64,000 bases of DNA from Isoetes taiwanensis (taxonomy: Eukaryota > Streptophyta > Lycopodiopsida > Isoetales > Isoetaceae): NCBI GenBank assembly GCA_021234155.1, contig JAJEKV010000053.1:936956-1000955 (forward strand), given 5' to 3'. Below are positions 11,310 through 22,280 of the stretch, piece by piece. Within the stretch, counting starts at the first letter, position 1, and each line of letters starts with the position of its first letter. The notes beneath the pieces were generated by a model, which saw nothing but the letters and a program-made list of their open reading frames with translations, was not told where the DNA came from and ran no database searches. A program made the position numbers and the translations under genes.

Positions 11310-12480
11310 CTCTTGTACCATAAAAAAAGTTGTGTGTGCCTAATCATCCTGAGTCAGAAGGTTGATCCTCCACGTTAACACCCACAACAGCCCCATAGCC
11401 GGCCACGCGCATTTTGGTTTACGAAAAACTTACTTCAAGATAAGAAGTAGTTACCATTGGCCAGGCATGAAGAAGGTGATAGCAAGGTACATACGCTGAG
11501 TGCTCGGTATGCCGGCCAGACCAAAGCGGAACAACTTTTAATTCCAGTGAGCATTAGAGCCATTGCTGCATCTTCAAACTCCAAGTGGAAGGTAATAAGC
11601 ATGGACTTCATTACAGGGCTCCCTAGAACCATAAAGGGGCAAAGATGCCTTAATGGTGGTAATTCGACAAATTGTCGAGAAGATGGCGATTTTGTGCCTT
11701 GTAGAGCAATGGAAACCGCGATTAGACACAATGGCATATTCACAAGCGAGATTTTTAGACTCCATGGGATGCCAAAGAGAAATAATCTACATTGAGATCT
11801 CGGGTTCATGAGTGCATTCCGGCGGGATCTCTTCAAAGACCATCGGAGCGAAATTATTAGATGAACCGGCTTATCACCCCGAATTTATTGATAGACACGG
11901 GCCACTAACGGATAATTAAGATATGTTATGAATTATGTCGGAACAAGCAATCAAAGTGGGGCCGACTTCATTTACTTGGTTGAGTTCGCATACAATAGCA
12001 CCAAGCAAGAGTCATCCCAAATGTCGCCGCCGCTTTTATGATCAACTACGGCTATCGATTAGCGTTTCGACACTGACACGCACAACCCCGTATCCAAGGT
12101 AGAAGTATCCCGGCGAGATGCCGCCAGAGATGCAAACAATTGGTTGAAGAGGTGCGAGGATACCTCTTAGCAAAGAAGCGAAGCAAAAAAAGAGCATAGC
12201 TGATGTAAGACCTAAGGAAAGTAAGGGAGTTCCAAGTAGGGGGGACAATGTTTGGCTAAAAGATAAAAGTCAAACAAAAACTTCACGATCGCAAGAATTG
12301 CAAGAAGCTTGCTCCAAGGTGGGCTGGTCCATTTAAAATTGTCAAAAGAGTAGGTAACCAAGCCTACAAATTGGACTTACCAAAGACACCTCAAGATCCA
12401 TATAGAGTCTTTCACGTGAAGTCTCCTAAAAAAAACACTCTAATCTAGAGGAAGTATTGGAGACACCGAGTTTATCGGAA
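11310..12480 (+). pseudogene. Integrase remnant of the gypsy polyprotein
   Basis: Readable blocks in order: an HHCC zinc-binding region ending in AGHAHFGLRKTY and YHWPGMKK (11400-11475); the catalytic-core start WKVISMDFITGLPRT (11584-11630), which carries the first acidic residue of the DDE triad; EIFRLHGMP (11750) and FMSAFRRDLF (11806-11836), the second-Asp region with the aspartate itself lost in a broken stretch; EFAYNST (11980-12000); and a C-terminal KLAPRWAGPFKIVKR-like block (12300-12350). Stops and indels are frequent. Confidence 0.8.
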
Positions 12481-12489
12481 TTAACAGAC

Positions 12490-12710
12490 GATCAACTTGA
12501 GATTGTCCACGAGGTTCTTCTCGAACCGATCTTATAAGAAGGCGAAGATCTCAATTTCTCCGGCACCTTGTGAAATGGGCCTTACCGGTGGAGGACGCTT
12601 CGTGGGTACTACAATCAGATCTTGAGAAGCAGTACCCACAATTCATGGAGCAATGTAGGGGTCAGCTCGTCACCGAAGTGATCGATTCCGAACCGATGGG
12701 TGAGTGAGGT
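12490..12710 (+). pseudogene. Chromodomain at the end of the gypsy integrase
   Basis: The frame reads DDQLEIVHEVLLEP, then after an indel HLVKWALPVEDASWVLQSDL and KQYPQF. The V-K-W-x-x-L-P-x-E-D-A-S-W core is the signature of chromovirus chromodomains, which steer integration by binding histone marks. The expected Trp-Glu after DAS is Trp-Val here. This places the element among chromoviruses; I cannot fix the clade. Confidence 0.75.
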
Positions 12711-12721
12711 AAAGTAGGAGT

Positions 12722-13408
12722 CTACTTCCTCGGCGCCACGGAAGCAGTCAGCCTTTGAGAAAAGAAGAGAGGTCATTCAGAAATGCATTACAGGGAAAAG
12801 CACCTCTAGCCCTTATATATATATATGTTTTGATAGGAGGAATCTGTCCTTCCGCCCCATATACGGGAAGGACCCCATCCTCCGATGGGCAACTAAAAGG
12901 TGTAGGCATGGCGGCATATAGGCATGTTAGGGGCTGTCTCACCGATACGATGGAAGAAAGCATCCTCTTCCTATCGGGAGATTAGTCGCGACATTCATGT
13001 AGATAGGTGGGGTGGTCACCATATAACCAAAAATTTTATTAATAACTAAATGATACTAATGTAGTGTTGAACCGCAGGCCAATAGAGCGACAGGAACAAA
13101 GGTGAGGTTACATTAACACCTTGTAGCATATGTACTTAATAAATGCAAGGGGATCTAGAACTTTAAGAACACTTTTGTGATGTTCAATCTTGATAATTTA
13201 ACTTAATATTTTAATGTTGATAATTTTACCTAATGTTGAATTAAGGCATAAATTAAATGCCTTACCATGTGGGTGATTGTAAACATTACAATTGGAATTT
13301 TAAGTATTATCTTATAAAAATTCTGTTAATTACATGTACCATCCAAGCTTCCTTTTGCGTATCTTTCCAAGGTGGGAGACTCGCGGATGTCGCGGACAAA
13401 GATCAATC
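12722..13408 (+). other. 3' non-coding part of the gypsy element
   Basis: This lies between the chromodomain and the polypurine tract. It includes a short TA-rich run (about 12815-12828) and AT-rich sequence from 13020 to 13330. I see no further coding block. Confidence 0.6.
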
Positions 13409-13422
13409 CAAGGGGAGGAGAA
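13409..13422 (+). other. Polypurine tract of the gypsy element
   Basis: The run caaggggaggagaa lies immediately before the right LTR start (tgtgacattc). It is the expected primer site for plus-strand DNA synthesis. Confidence 0.8.
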
Positions 13423-14964
13423 TGTGACATTCGGGATAATATACGGAGCATGAATAATACGATTATTATAATCGTCACCAGTACATGTCGACTTTAAACG
13501 CACATGTCGACTATAAAAAGGGTAGTACCCTAGGGTACAACCTTGTGGACCGATTATATTGCACATGCTAAGACCACATGTGAATATAATACCCTTTTGC
13601 CATGTGGCAATAGCCCATTAACCAATCAGGGCCCAGCCCTAAAGTCATGGGGATAAGGGGCATAAACCCTAAAAGGGAAACCCTTCCGGTTCCCAGCCCT
13701 ATAGGTCAGTTGGAGCAAAGCGATTGGACGATTTTCTACAGTGAGCGAGAGCGGGGAGGAACCGACATTCCTTAGCGGCGGCACCATCAAGCCGGCAATC
13801 TCGAGATTCCCGAGCATGGACGCTTCGGAGGAGTGGGGAGCCAGCCAAGAAGCGGTTATGATTGATCAGATAGTTAGATCCGAAGTTTTCAGCCCTCATT
13901 CCATAGGATTAGTGTTCATTCTTGGCTATAGGCGACCCCTACAGCCCAAGAATGATAGATACTAACAAAGGAACCTAACCATGTATGATTAGGTAGATTA
14001 GAATAGATGTATTCTATTGTTTGGGATTCTGATGTGATGTTATTGTGACATTCTATGCCGCCACTCTTGTGTAGTGGGAAGGGGGTAGAGACCCAGCCCA
14101 AGTAGTGTGATCATAGTTTTAGCCCATTAATTCCCAATTATTGCGGCGTGCATAGGAACCCGCTTTGGGGCATTGGGTGTATGAGCTAGACTGGTGACAA
14201 GGGAGGGGCTTGTCTATTCACACGGTCTACCGGGCGTAAAAGACGGCCGGAGCGTTGTGAACTAGGCCCACACCCGGCACCGGCGCGTGGCGGTATGGGC
14301 TCGGCACCGTGGGGTGATGCGTGCAGCCTTCGCTGGAGTTCAAGTCGTGATAATGCAGCGGTGGCTCTCTAGCTGCTACCTTGGGTAGCATGAACCTTCC
14401 GAGGAGAGAGAGATCCTCCACTCGTGGGACTGGGGAGATGCAACCCGGTGAAGTAGTAGCCCCCGGCTATTCACCCGGCCAGGGCTACGGTCAGGCTCTC
14501 CAATACTTTTCAGCCTATCCGCATAGTATGCCCATGCAGGAGGCGGATGGAGTGGACTACCCAATGGCCATGTTCCTTTGCGGCCAAATCCATTGCCATG
14601 GGGAGCCCCTACGTATTGTTGTTCCCGAGACCCTAAGTCATTCGGGCCCCCATGAGTCGAGCCCCGGTAGGATCTTCCCTATGTTATGTTGTACCGGGAT
14701 GTGAGATGCATTTTGTTGATATATGGTGGACCACCCCGAGTGGGTATATTATTATTGTTAGATGCTATGTGCTCATGTTCGTTTACGCCTGGATTTACTG
14801 GGTCGATCCCAGGGAGGCGGGATGAATGACACGCCCACTCTTCCCGTCGGGTTCTTGGCCACCATCGAGGGACCCGATGCTAGGTGGGTGGATTCATCAC
14901 ATCAGGCGGAATGCTGGTTTGGGATGATCTCCGGTTGTAATGACGGGGCATCGTGATATGGCGA
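13423..14964 (+). repeat. 3' LTR of the gypsy element
   Basis: Starts tgtgacattcgggataatatacgg and matches the left LTR throughout, including the TATA-like ctataaaaagg (13511-13521), the palindrome gtaccctagggtac (13525-13538) and the final gcatcgtgatatg (14949-14960). It contains one copy of the block that is duplicated in the left LTR. The exact end is uncertain: after gatatg the two LTRs no longer align cleanly. The LTRs differ by many substitutions and indels, so the insertion is not recent. Confidence 0.85.
13511..13538 (+). promoter_or_regulatory. LTR TATA-like box and 14-bp palindrome
   Basis: A tataaaaagg string is followed within 5 bp by the perfect palindrome gtaccctagggtac. The left LTR has cataaaagg and the same palindrome at 1990-2003. 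The position near the LTR start suits a U3/R boundary promoter; that role is inferred. Confidence 0.5.
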
Positions 14965-15324
14965 GACGCCGATCTAGCGCATGGGTCTTATCGCTTGCAG
15001 GTCCCTTGAACGGAGCATTGAACAAATCTTTAACTGCTTGGCTTTTTTTTTTTAACAGGGGCTTGCCTTTACTAAATTACAAGGAGTCCCAAGTTCTTAG
15101 CCCACCATGTAATCTCGCTCGCCATTTAGAACATGACATGGACTAGTTTCACACTTGGGATCTTCAAACTCCTAATCTAAGCGATTGTAACCTCTAGAAA
15201 TGCCCTAGAAATTTGTCTTCACCTCCTTCAAATATCTTTGAAGATGGACCCTTTGCATTTTCTCGTAGATATCGCATAATGACAAAATGTCAAGTAGCGA
15301 ATTTAAATATTGTTGCTCAGAGAA

Positions 15325-15358
15325 AAACTAGTGTCCAAGTTTTATAGTTGACACTAGC
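15325..15358. repeat. Short inverted repeat ctagtgtc/gacactag
   Basis: The string actagtgtc...gacactag forms an 8-bp stem around a 14-nt loop. A related string (actagtgcccaagtccatagttgaca) occurs at 261-286 without perfect pairing. It marks the end of the readable copia integrase and may be the edge of another insertion. Confidence 0.45.
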
Positions 15359-15359
15359 C

Positions 15360-16135
15360 TTTTTATTATAGATTTGTGATTCTATAAATGTAACATTTTT
15401 TACGTTTTGTGGATTATAAAACGTACCTTTTTGAAACATCATCATAACCAACTAAATATGTAATCCAAGCTTCGATCATCTAATTTTTTTCTTTGTTCCT
15501 CCGGAATGTGAGTATATGTTAGGCATCTAAATGTTCTCAACCTGCCATAATTTGGATCTTTATTGAACCATAGCTTATCTAGGCCTCTCCTTCTATACTT
15601 GATGATGATGGTAGCATGTTTTTAAACAAACACAATCGGCCTTAACAAACCTCTTCCCAAAGAAAATTTAGAAGTCCGAATGCTTTAACATGGATCACAA
15701 AGATTCGGGTATGGATCTGTTTTTCCTTTCAAAGAACAACCATTCTCACGGGGTGTATGGCTGGGCAGTTACTTGTCTTTTATAGCCTTTTCAATGCAAA
15801 ACACGTTTAAATTCTTTTGACATGTATTCTCCTCCTCCGTCATCGATCTAACACATTTGACTTTCTTTCTAGTGTTGCATTCCATTTCAGCTACATACAT
15901 TTTAAAGCTTCAAATGCTAAATCTTTGGTATCTGGAACAATAAATTTTTGTTCATCTATTAAAATCATCTATAAAAGTGATAAAGTACCTTATTTTTATT
16001 ATGCCAATAATGTTGAGAGGTCCACAAAGATCCATGTGTACAAGCTCTAGTAATTTGCCGGTGCACGTTTTGTAGATTTCTTGAATGGTAACTGTAACTT
16101 TTTTACCCAAAGATACATCTGTTGCAAAATTTGCT
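15360..16135 (-). pseudogene. Ty1/copia integrase remnant
   Basis: Read from high to low coordinates: the end of the GAG-pre-integrase linker and LELVHMDLCGPLNI (about 16050-16013), the start of the copia integrase core with the first aspartate; an RSMTEEENTCQ stretch near 15850-15815 corresponding to the S-D-x-G-G-E-Y block, degraded; HIPEEQRKK (about 15510-15485) and LDDRSLDYIFS; then an SKRYVL block corresponding to the K-x-Y-R-L-Y motif. Several frameshifts are present. The RT/RNase H half of the polyprotein is not found downstream, so the element is truncated. Confidence 0.75.
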
Positions 16136-16613
16136 TCCGGTACGTTTTGTCATTTCAATTAATCCCTTGTTTTTCAACTGTTCAATATTCTTAAAATTAG
16201 TATGACAGGCCAAGTATCGATATTTGCAACTGTTGCAATGTTTATGCTTTCTAAAGATTCAGAACATATGCCAAATATATTGCCAATTCTCTTGCCAAGA
16301 AATTTTAATTGATTCCCAAGAAAGATCTTACAATCACGGTTTTCAAAAACCACATTGAAACCCTAAGTCAACCAATCGACTTATAGAGATCAAATTCTCA
16401 CTAGACTAGGTACACAAAGTACATTCTTAAGATTGACTACATTTCCTTCAAGATCAGCTTGCTCGGTATTCCAACATCTTCTTCATCTTCGGGAGCAATT
16501 TTTCTCGGATATATTAGCTTCATGTATTTTTCTCTTTACCTCTTCCTCCTTAAAAGGAAACTCCTCCTTTTGTGCTTCTTCCTCTTCCTTTTACTCATTG
16601 CCTTGGATGTAGG

Positions 16614-16655
16614 ACATTTGGATGCAAAATGACCTCGACCTCCACATGAATAGCA
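16614..16655 (-). pseudogene. Copia gag CCHC zinc knuckle
   Basis: The minus strand reads C-Y-S-C-G-G-R-G-H-F-A-S-K-C, an exact C-x2-C-x4-H-x4-C zinc knuckle, the RNA-binding motif of copia and gypsy Gag. It lies between the gag N-terminus (17.1-17.5 kb) and the integrase (15.4-16.1 kb) in the correct order for a minus-strand copia element. Surrounding frames are interrupted. Confidence 0.85.
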
Positions 16656-17125
16656 ATTATTTTCCTTACTTTCTACAGTTTGATAATAATACGACCATAA
16701 GAATCACATGCATAACATGGTCCTATTTTACCTCTTCCTCGTGTGCTTGATCCTCCCTTTCTTTTTGCAAAGGAAATTCCTGCATTTTCATCATCATTAA
16801 TAAGTATTTTTTTCTTTGTTCTATCTCTATCCCTCAACATTTTCTGGCCTCAAATTCTAGTCTTGCCACACATTTCTTATAAATCTTGGCGGTTGCCCAA
16901 TATCTCCAACTGCTCTAGCTACTTGCAAACTTGCTGTTCTTGAGACAGATAAACTCCTGCTCCTTCAAGGTCCTCAACTACATTGACAAACTTCTAAAAG
17001 AAAATGTTAACATTATACTTTTCTCTAAATTTGAGTTTTCTGAATTCTTGTTCCAATACATCTACTTGAGATGAAGTTTTCTTTTCATAAGTCTCAAGCA
17101 TATATTGCCACATTTGTTTGGACTC

Positions 17126-17503
17126 TTACCTCTTATTCTTATCACAATCTTTGTCTCCAACTTTGTTCATAATTATGCCTTGGGCTTCTTTAATCTTTGC
17201 CTCTTCGGACTTGCAATCACCACCAGCAACTACACTTCTTATAATTACTTGTTCTACTGTTCTATCTCCTGCAGATTCATTATTAGCAGAAGAACTACTA
17301 GCAGTCACTTGTCTAAGTTGGACACTAGTGACACAATTAGTATCATCATTCTCAATGAGATACCACAAATCCTCTACTTCAAGAACATGTTTTACCTTTT
17401 CTTTCCAAACTTCTGAGCCAAATGGATCCTTTAAACACTTCAATTGCCCCAACAATCCTGCTCCAAACACCTTGCCATTATGTTTGTGCGGACTCGATAC
17501 CAA
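17126..17503 (-). pseudogene. N-terminal part of a Ty1/copia Gag
   Basis: An open frame of 125 residues starts right after the primer-binding site, where copia gag begins. It contains WKEKVKHVLEVEDLWYLIE, matching the W...M...L...DLW.vi pattern of plant copia Gag N-termini, followed by a serine-rich linker and acidic residues. It then loses frame before the zinc knuckle 470 bp further on. The product would package the element RNA. As the leading part of a broken polyprotein it is scored as pseudogene. Confidence 0.7.
17491..17502 (-). other. Copia primer-binding site
   Basis: The minus strand reads tggtatcgagtc just inside the LTR end ctaaca, an initiator-Met-type primer site of the kind usual in plant copia elements. 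Confidence 0.75.
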
Positions 17504-17961
17504 TGTTAGAGAAAATGTGAGTTTAACTTCCTTAACAATGGTATTGGGATCACAATACTACTTAGTTAATTGAATAGTATAGGTTGAAAAGTCTTAACCC
17601 TTAAACAATGGCATTCTACTATTCAATAGACATATTGTTCTCAAGCATTACTATTCAAATAAATAAGCCAAACCAATTTGAAAGCGGCCAATATCCTTCG
17701 AGAGCACAAGCACGCGTGATCAAATCCGATCACTCATCACCGATTATCCCAAACTCGCGGAATGCAATCGATCAAACCGATAATTCAATCTTCAAATCGA
17801 GATCTATATTCACGGCGGTTTTGCGAAGACCGAAGTTCCCATTTCGATTGTTTTTGTCAAATTCTAATTCGACCCATGTTTTACATTTCTAATAATAATA
17901 ACTCCATAACCACCACTTTCGACAATAATGCCAACCTTATGGTTATTATATCCTCCTAACA
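17504..17961 (-). repeat. Copia LTR (458 bp)
   Basis: The segment begins tgttagag and ends cctaaca on the plus strand, so both strands show TGTTAG...CTAACA ends. The primer site and gag begin directly beyond its inner edge on the minus strand. The partner LTR is not found between 14.9 and 15.4 kb, so the element is truncated at its 3' side. Confidence 0.75.
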
Positions 17962-18865
17962 TTCTAGCCCATTGCTCTTTTCTTAACCATTGTATCTTCC
18001 CACATATCTCCATGCACACTTATGTCCACATTGACTATGTGGTACACAGTTTTCTAAGCATATGCATATCTTCAGATCACCTGTAACGGTTCTCATATTT
18101 AATATTCTGACTTAAGAAAATTTATCATGACCTATACTTCTATCATGTATTTTACTAAAACAAGTACTTTTTGTCTAAGTTTTCTTTTATTCTGAAATAG
18201 AAAGCGTTAAATCTTTTTACTTCTTATACTAACTAGACTTGTTTTCATCCTTAGGTACAAAACCAACATCAACTACCATGCTGGAGGCCCCAGATTGTTG
18301 AGCAAGGTGGAATATCTTCACGTTGCTTACTGGAGCTTTGACGGTAAGAGAGTTATGGAGCACATTAACACTGCTGGTTGCTCGGACTTCTCCAATGTTT
18401 TGGTGTTTTCCATTGAAGACCCAAAATGCATAAGGCGAGGGATTGTAAATTATTATTAGAAGATCCAAAAGCTTATCAACCATCTAATTGACATGTTTTC
18501 CGTCAAGGAGATTGGGTACTTGATGCTTTTCGGACTAGCCCCGCGGCACTGTTAAGAAAACCACAATTGTATTCTTTGTAGATATAGATAAGGAGGTTGT
18601 TAACTTCATAAAGATGAGGTTTGCTTGTACCTACTCTACCAGATGAGAACACCGAGTTCAAGCGTCAATTCTTCATCCGAGTTTGCAAAAATGACATCTT
18701 CAGAGGTACGACCTCGTTCACAAGCTCTATAGATGACGAGGTCCGAGCGAAGCTGAAAGAGGTAGCTCTAGTTGTCCTTCCCTGAAGAAACAATGCCTAT
18801 TGGTCACCCCCAATGGTGCATACCGAGAAAAGGATGATCACCAACTTCAAGCAAGAATATTGAGA
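17962..18865. other. Unassigned stretch with ORF-like fragments
   Basis: On the minus strand, 18229-18483 gives an 84-residue frame containing VSNVKIFHLAQQSGASS. On the plus strand, 18250-18460 is also open, and 18640-18785 reads a charged block (ENTEFKRQFFIRVCKND). None matches a family I recognise; old transposon coding sequence is likely given the neighbours. Confidence 0.35.
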
Positions 18866-20640
18866 TTTTTTTTTTTGAAGGGCGACAATTTATTATCAAG
18901 GAAAATCAAAAGATATATACAAGGGATCTATGACATGGGACTCAAAACCTAGAAGGACGAGAAATAGTCCACTAAGCACAACCACCCATACACGAGAATA
19001 TAATCATACTACCTTGTGCCACCTTGAGTTTTTAATAGCCTCATCACAATCATCATGTTCCCCGTCATCGTGATGATCATCAATGGACATCAAATTATCA
19101 TGCCATCAATAGTACGGGGCATGATAGCCTCCTGAGATGACATAACAGACTTCTTCCTAGTGCCTTCTTTCAATTGACCTGCCGCCATGACTCTTTTAGC
19201 TGGCGAATATTAGGACCATCAGCTATAACAAGCTCAAGCATGAGGGGCACAAGCAACATCGTGGAGAGTAGTAGGAACTATAGCTACAAATCGATGGTGC
19301 TAAGGATGACACCACCCGAATTTGTAGAGCATCTTCCATAGCCCGAATGCAAAGCAACGGCAAAGGTTGATCATGAACCGCATGAAGAAATAACAATGGG
19401 AGCTTGAACACGGGAAGAATGTTAAACAGATGCCCGGGGACCACAAGTACCTCGGCTAAAAGCTAATAAAAGCCTCCTTATCGAGGAAAACGCGAGGCGA
19501 GCTAATTTTCCTGACCATTCAAGTTTAAGATCCAATTTTTATACCAAGGCCCGCTCTTCACAACTATACAACCGGTAAAGCCGAGTCACAGGGCATAGAA
19601 ACACAAATTCTTTTTACCATTCATGATGGAATGTGAGATATGAACCCCAAGTCCCGCTGCAATTGCTACTAGAAATTGATGAGCCATTAGATCAGGAGGA
19701 AGATTAGGTAACGAGAACCCAAGGCATCTTTAATGCACGAACCATATCCGTGTAAAGCCGAGAATAATGGCCGTACATTATATATTCCCCACCAAGTGGA
19801 TCAATCCCTCTTGATACCAAAGAGTCCATTTGATCACTACTTTCAAACATAATAAGAACAAAGTTTTTTGCCAAAGAACTTGATGGACGAAAAAGAGGAA
19901 GTTGAAGGCGTCAAAAGCCCCCGTAGATAACCAAACACCGAACCGAAAATCTAAATAGCCACCGAAAAAATACCCAAGAACCGCATGACAGAAGATAAGT
20001 TCTCAAAGCCATTTAATATAAGCTCGATGGTCCACCTCAATTACAGGAATACCGTGACGAACGGAACCACACCGGTCGAAGCGACCGGTAAAATATATCA
20101 TCCGGAGACAATTCTTGTTGAAGTTGAGCACGCTCGCTTTCAAGGTGTCCAAGATTGCCGACAACTCCTCCTTACTCCGGCCACCACAATACACGAAGAA
20201 GTCGCTACCTTTGCCTTTCTAGATTCATTAGATATATCCTTACAAAGCCAATCACTAAATCTTTGATATGAAACTTTGCGAACCGAATCGATGACTCATT
20301 TGTTCGAGGTCGAGAACTACATTAGGAGTGGAATCGTACTTGTTTGATGCAAATTCCCATTAACCTGCGCCCTTTGAAGCGCCTTGCAAAGGAGGAAAAT
20401 CCCTTTCTTCAAGCAAAGACTGGAGAAGCCACCACCGAAGGCAAAGAGCTTTTCGGTGAATTATTTACCTCTTTTTGCTGTGACAGCTGGGGGATCAATT
20501 ATCACCAAACCGGTGGTAGGCTCACGCCGTTTTGCTGCGCCTTGATCTTTGGAGCCATATGCGCCTTCCCCATCCCTACTATACCCGGCCGAAATCAAAC
20601 AAACCCAAACCGCCCCCTAACCTGATAGCAAAATCCTAAC
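18866..20640 (-). mobile_element. LINE-like retroposon remnant, minus strand
   Basis: A run of 11 T at 18866-18876 begins the segment, as expected for the A-tail of a minus-strand retroposon. Upstream on the minus strand, 19890-19480 reads a block with FESSDQMDSLVSRG and then WVLVTNLPPDLMAHQFLVAI. This resembles the DUF4283-type domain (w.r..nLP......l..ia) found in LINE ORF1 proteins and related plant transposon proteins. No RT domain is seen, so the copy is internally deleted or this is another retroposon type. The left limit is firm and the right limit is not. Confidence 0.4.
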
Positions 20641-21498
20641 AAAATTGATATTGATGGAGACCCTCGAGACAAGCTTTTAATGAACTAAAGATCATCAAAA
20701 GCGAAGTCCGGATGCTCAAGTTACAAAGAAAACCGCGGCAGCCCTAAGCGTAGCCGGCACAATACAAAGTTATATAATCCTATCATAACTTTTGCCCTAA
20801 GCCATGTGGCCTCAAAAGATTCAAAATTGAGCTGCAAATGCTCAACATGCTCTTCGAAAGTGTTTTCAGCAAGAATATTGAGGATGACAATGAATTAGAT
20901 CTTTGACTTCTTCTTCAAACATTTTTGACAATATTATTCTTCACGCCAAATTTGATGTATTGAAAATATCTAATAGAATGGTTTTATTTTTTCTCAAATT
21001 TGATGGTTTTGCTATCTCGATTTCCTAGCCTTCATAATCATTTCTAATTTTAGCTCTTTTTTAAGTATGTTGTTTTACAAAAACAAACCATGCACTTAAT
21101 GTGGTGCCAAAAATGCATGAAAAAATAATCAACCCTTGGAAATTTTCAAGTTCACCCTAAAAATCTCAGATTTTAAGAGCATGTTTTTTTAAAGGAATAT
21201 TTGAAATGGAAAGTCTTTGCATCACATCTTTTAATTTTGCCACCTTGTTAGATGCAAGAAATCGAGAATAGCAAAGCAGGATAATGCAAGAAAGCAAAAG
21301 GTTGAGAACCATGAACGACTACCTATCCTCAGAAAAACCCACAATAAAAACAAAAAGAAAAGGAATTTGAAAGCCAAATGTGCGATTGAGTAAGCTTGTA
21401 ATAAGCATACAAGAAATATAGAACAACAAGCAAAAAGCATCTTCGATTATGATCCTTTTCTCCTTATACAAATTAGGGCTTATGCCTAGAATAGCAAG
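20641..21498. other. No recognisable gene
   Basis: AT-rich sequence with short frames on both strands only. I see no repeat termini or coding motifs. Confidence 0.5.
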
Positions 21499-22280
21499 TT
21501 GTGGCAAGCGGTGTCTTTGCTAGTGAAGTTCTCATTCCTAAAGGGCAGCCAAAACAACCACCTCCCTTCAAGGCCGCCAAAGACTTTTAGCCAACTAGTG
21601 AAGGGCATCAAGGATTTATATAACGACCGGGATGATGTTGAAATGGAAAGCACACCTCCACTCTTAAGAAAAATCAAATGGACTCCCTAGTGGCATCTTT
21701 GGGAGAAAGTTGTGACATGTTTAGAACCGAACAACCATGTGGGAGGGGAGGGAGTGAGAGACCCGGGTTCTTGCAGAGTCAAGATGGGAGGGTTCCCCAA
21801 CGAAAGCACGCCTAAGAATGTTCACTTGGGTCCTAACAAGGGTTCCAAGTGGTTTGTGGGAAGTAAGGCCTCAAAGCAGAAGTGGTTTGATCTTCCCGAG
21901 TGGGATCCCTTTGAGGACATCAAGGAAGGATACTTTGTGCTAGTAAGGCCCGATGATGAGGATTGTCTATGGTTAGGGGTGGCACTCTCTCGGCTGTAAC
22001 CACCACTATGCCCCGATGGAGGGAGTTGCGCCCCGGATTCCAAATTCAATATTGGGAGCCCATTGGGAGGCACAAGAAGGGCAACTTGAAGGAGCAAATA
22101 ATCATCGGCCGGGAGAAGAAGTGGAGGGCAAATCATGCGATCCAAGGAGGGAATTGGTGGAGTGTGTGGTATGGTCATATCCAAGTTCTCACATTGCAAA
22201 GGACAACACACACAAGATCCCAAAGGGAGATGGACAAAGCCATGAGCAACTCCATTATATCATTGTATGAGGGTAGATAA
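21499..22280 (+). pseudogene. Transposon-like ORF remains (unknown family)
   Basis: Three overlapping frames (21499-21690, 21712-21999, 21963-22280) appear to be pieces of one coding sequence joined by small frameshifts. The middle one reads IKEGYFVLVRPDDEDCLWLG and the next FQIQYWEPIGRHKKGNLKE. I associate the pattern 'acidic hydrophobic strand, WLG, then YWEP.G..kkGNL' with uncharacterised C-terminal regions of plant transposon proteins, from memory only. It has no start, no stop context and no host-gene neighbours. The function is unknown. Confidence 0.4.

Larger units (their letters stand above)
1885..14964 (+). mobile_element. Ty3/gypsy chromovirus LTR retrotransposon, degenerate
   Basis: Two long direct repeats (from 1885 and from 13423) flank an internal region with a primer-binding site after the left LTR, a purine tract before the right LTR, and protease, RT, RNase H, integrase and chromodomain remnants in that order. 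This is the Ty3/gypsy gene order; the C-terminal chromodomain places it among chromoviruses. Every coding block is broken by stops and small indels, and the RT catalytic core is deleted, so the copy cannot mobilise itself. The right end is uncertain by about 10-20 bp because the two LTRs diverge there. Total length is about 13 kb, long for the class because of large LTRs and a leader of about 3 kb. Confidence 0.9.

Noticed and set aside
1879-14969. gacgc on both sides of the gypsy element as a 5-bp target duplication
   Set aside because: An extra base separates it from the left LTR start, and the right LTR end is ambiguous; the right-hand gacgc may be part of the LTR itself.
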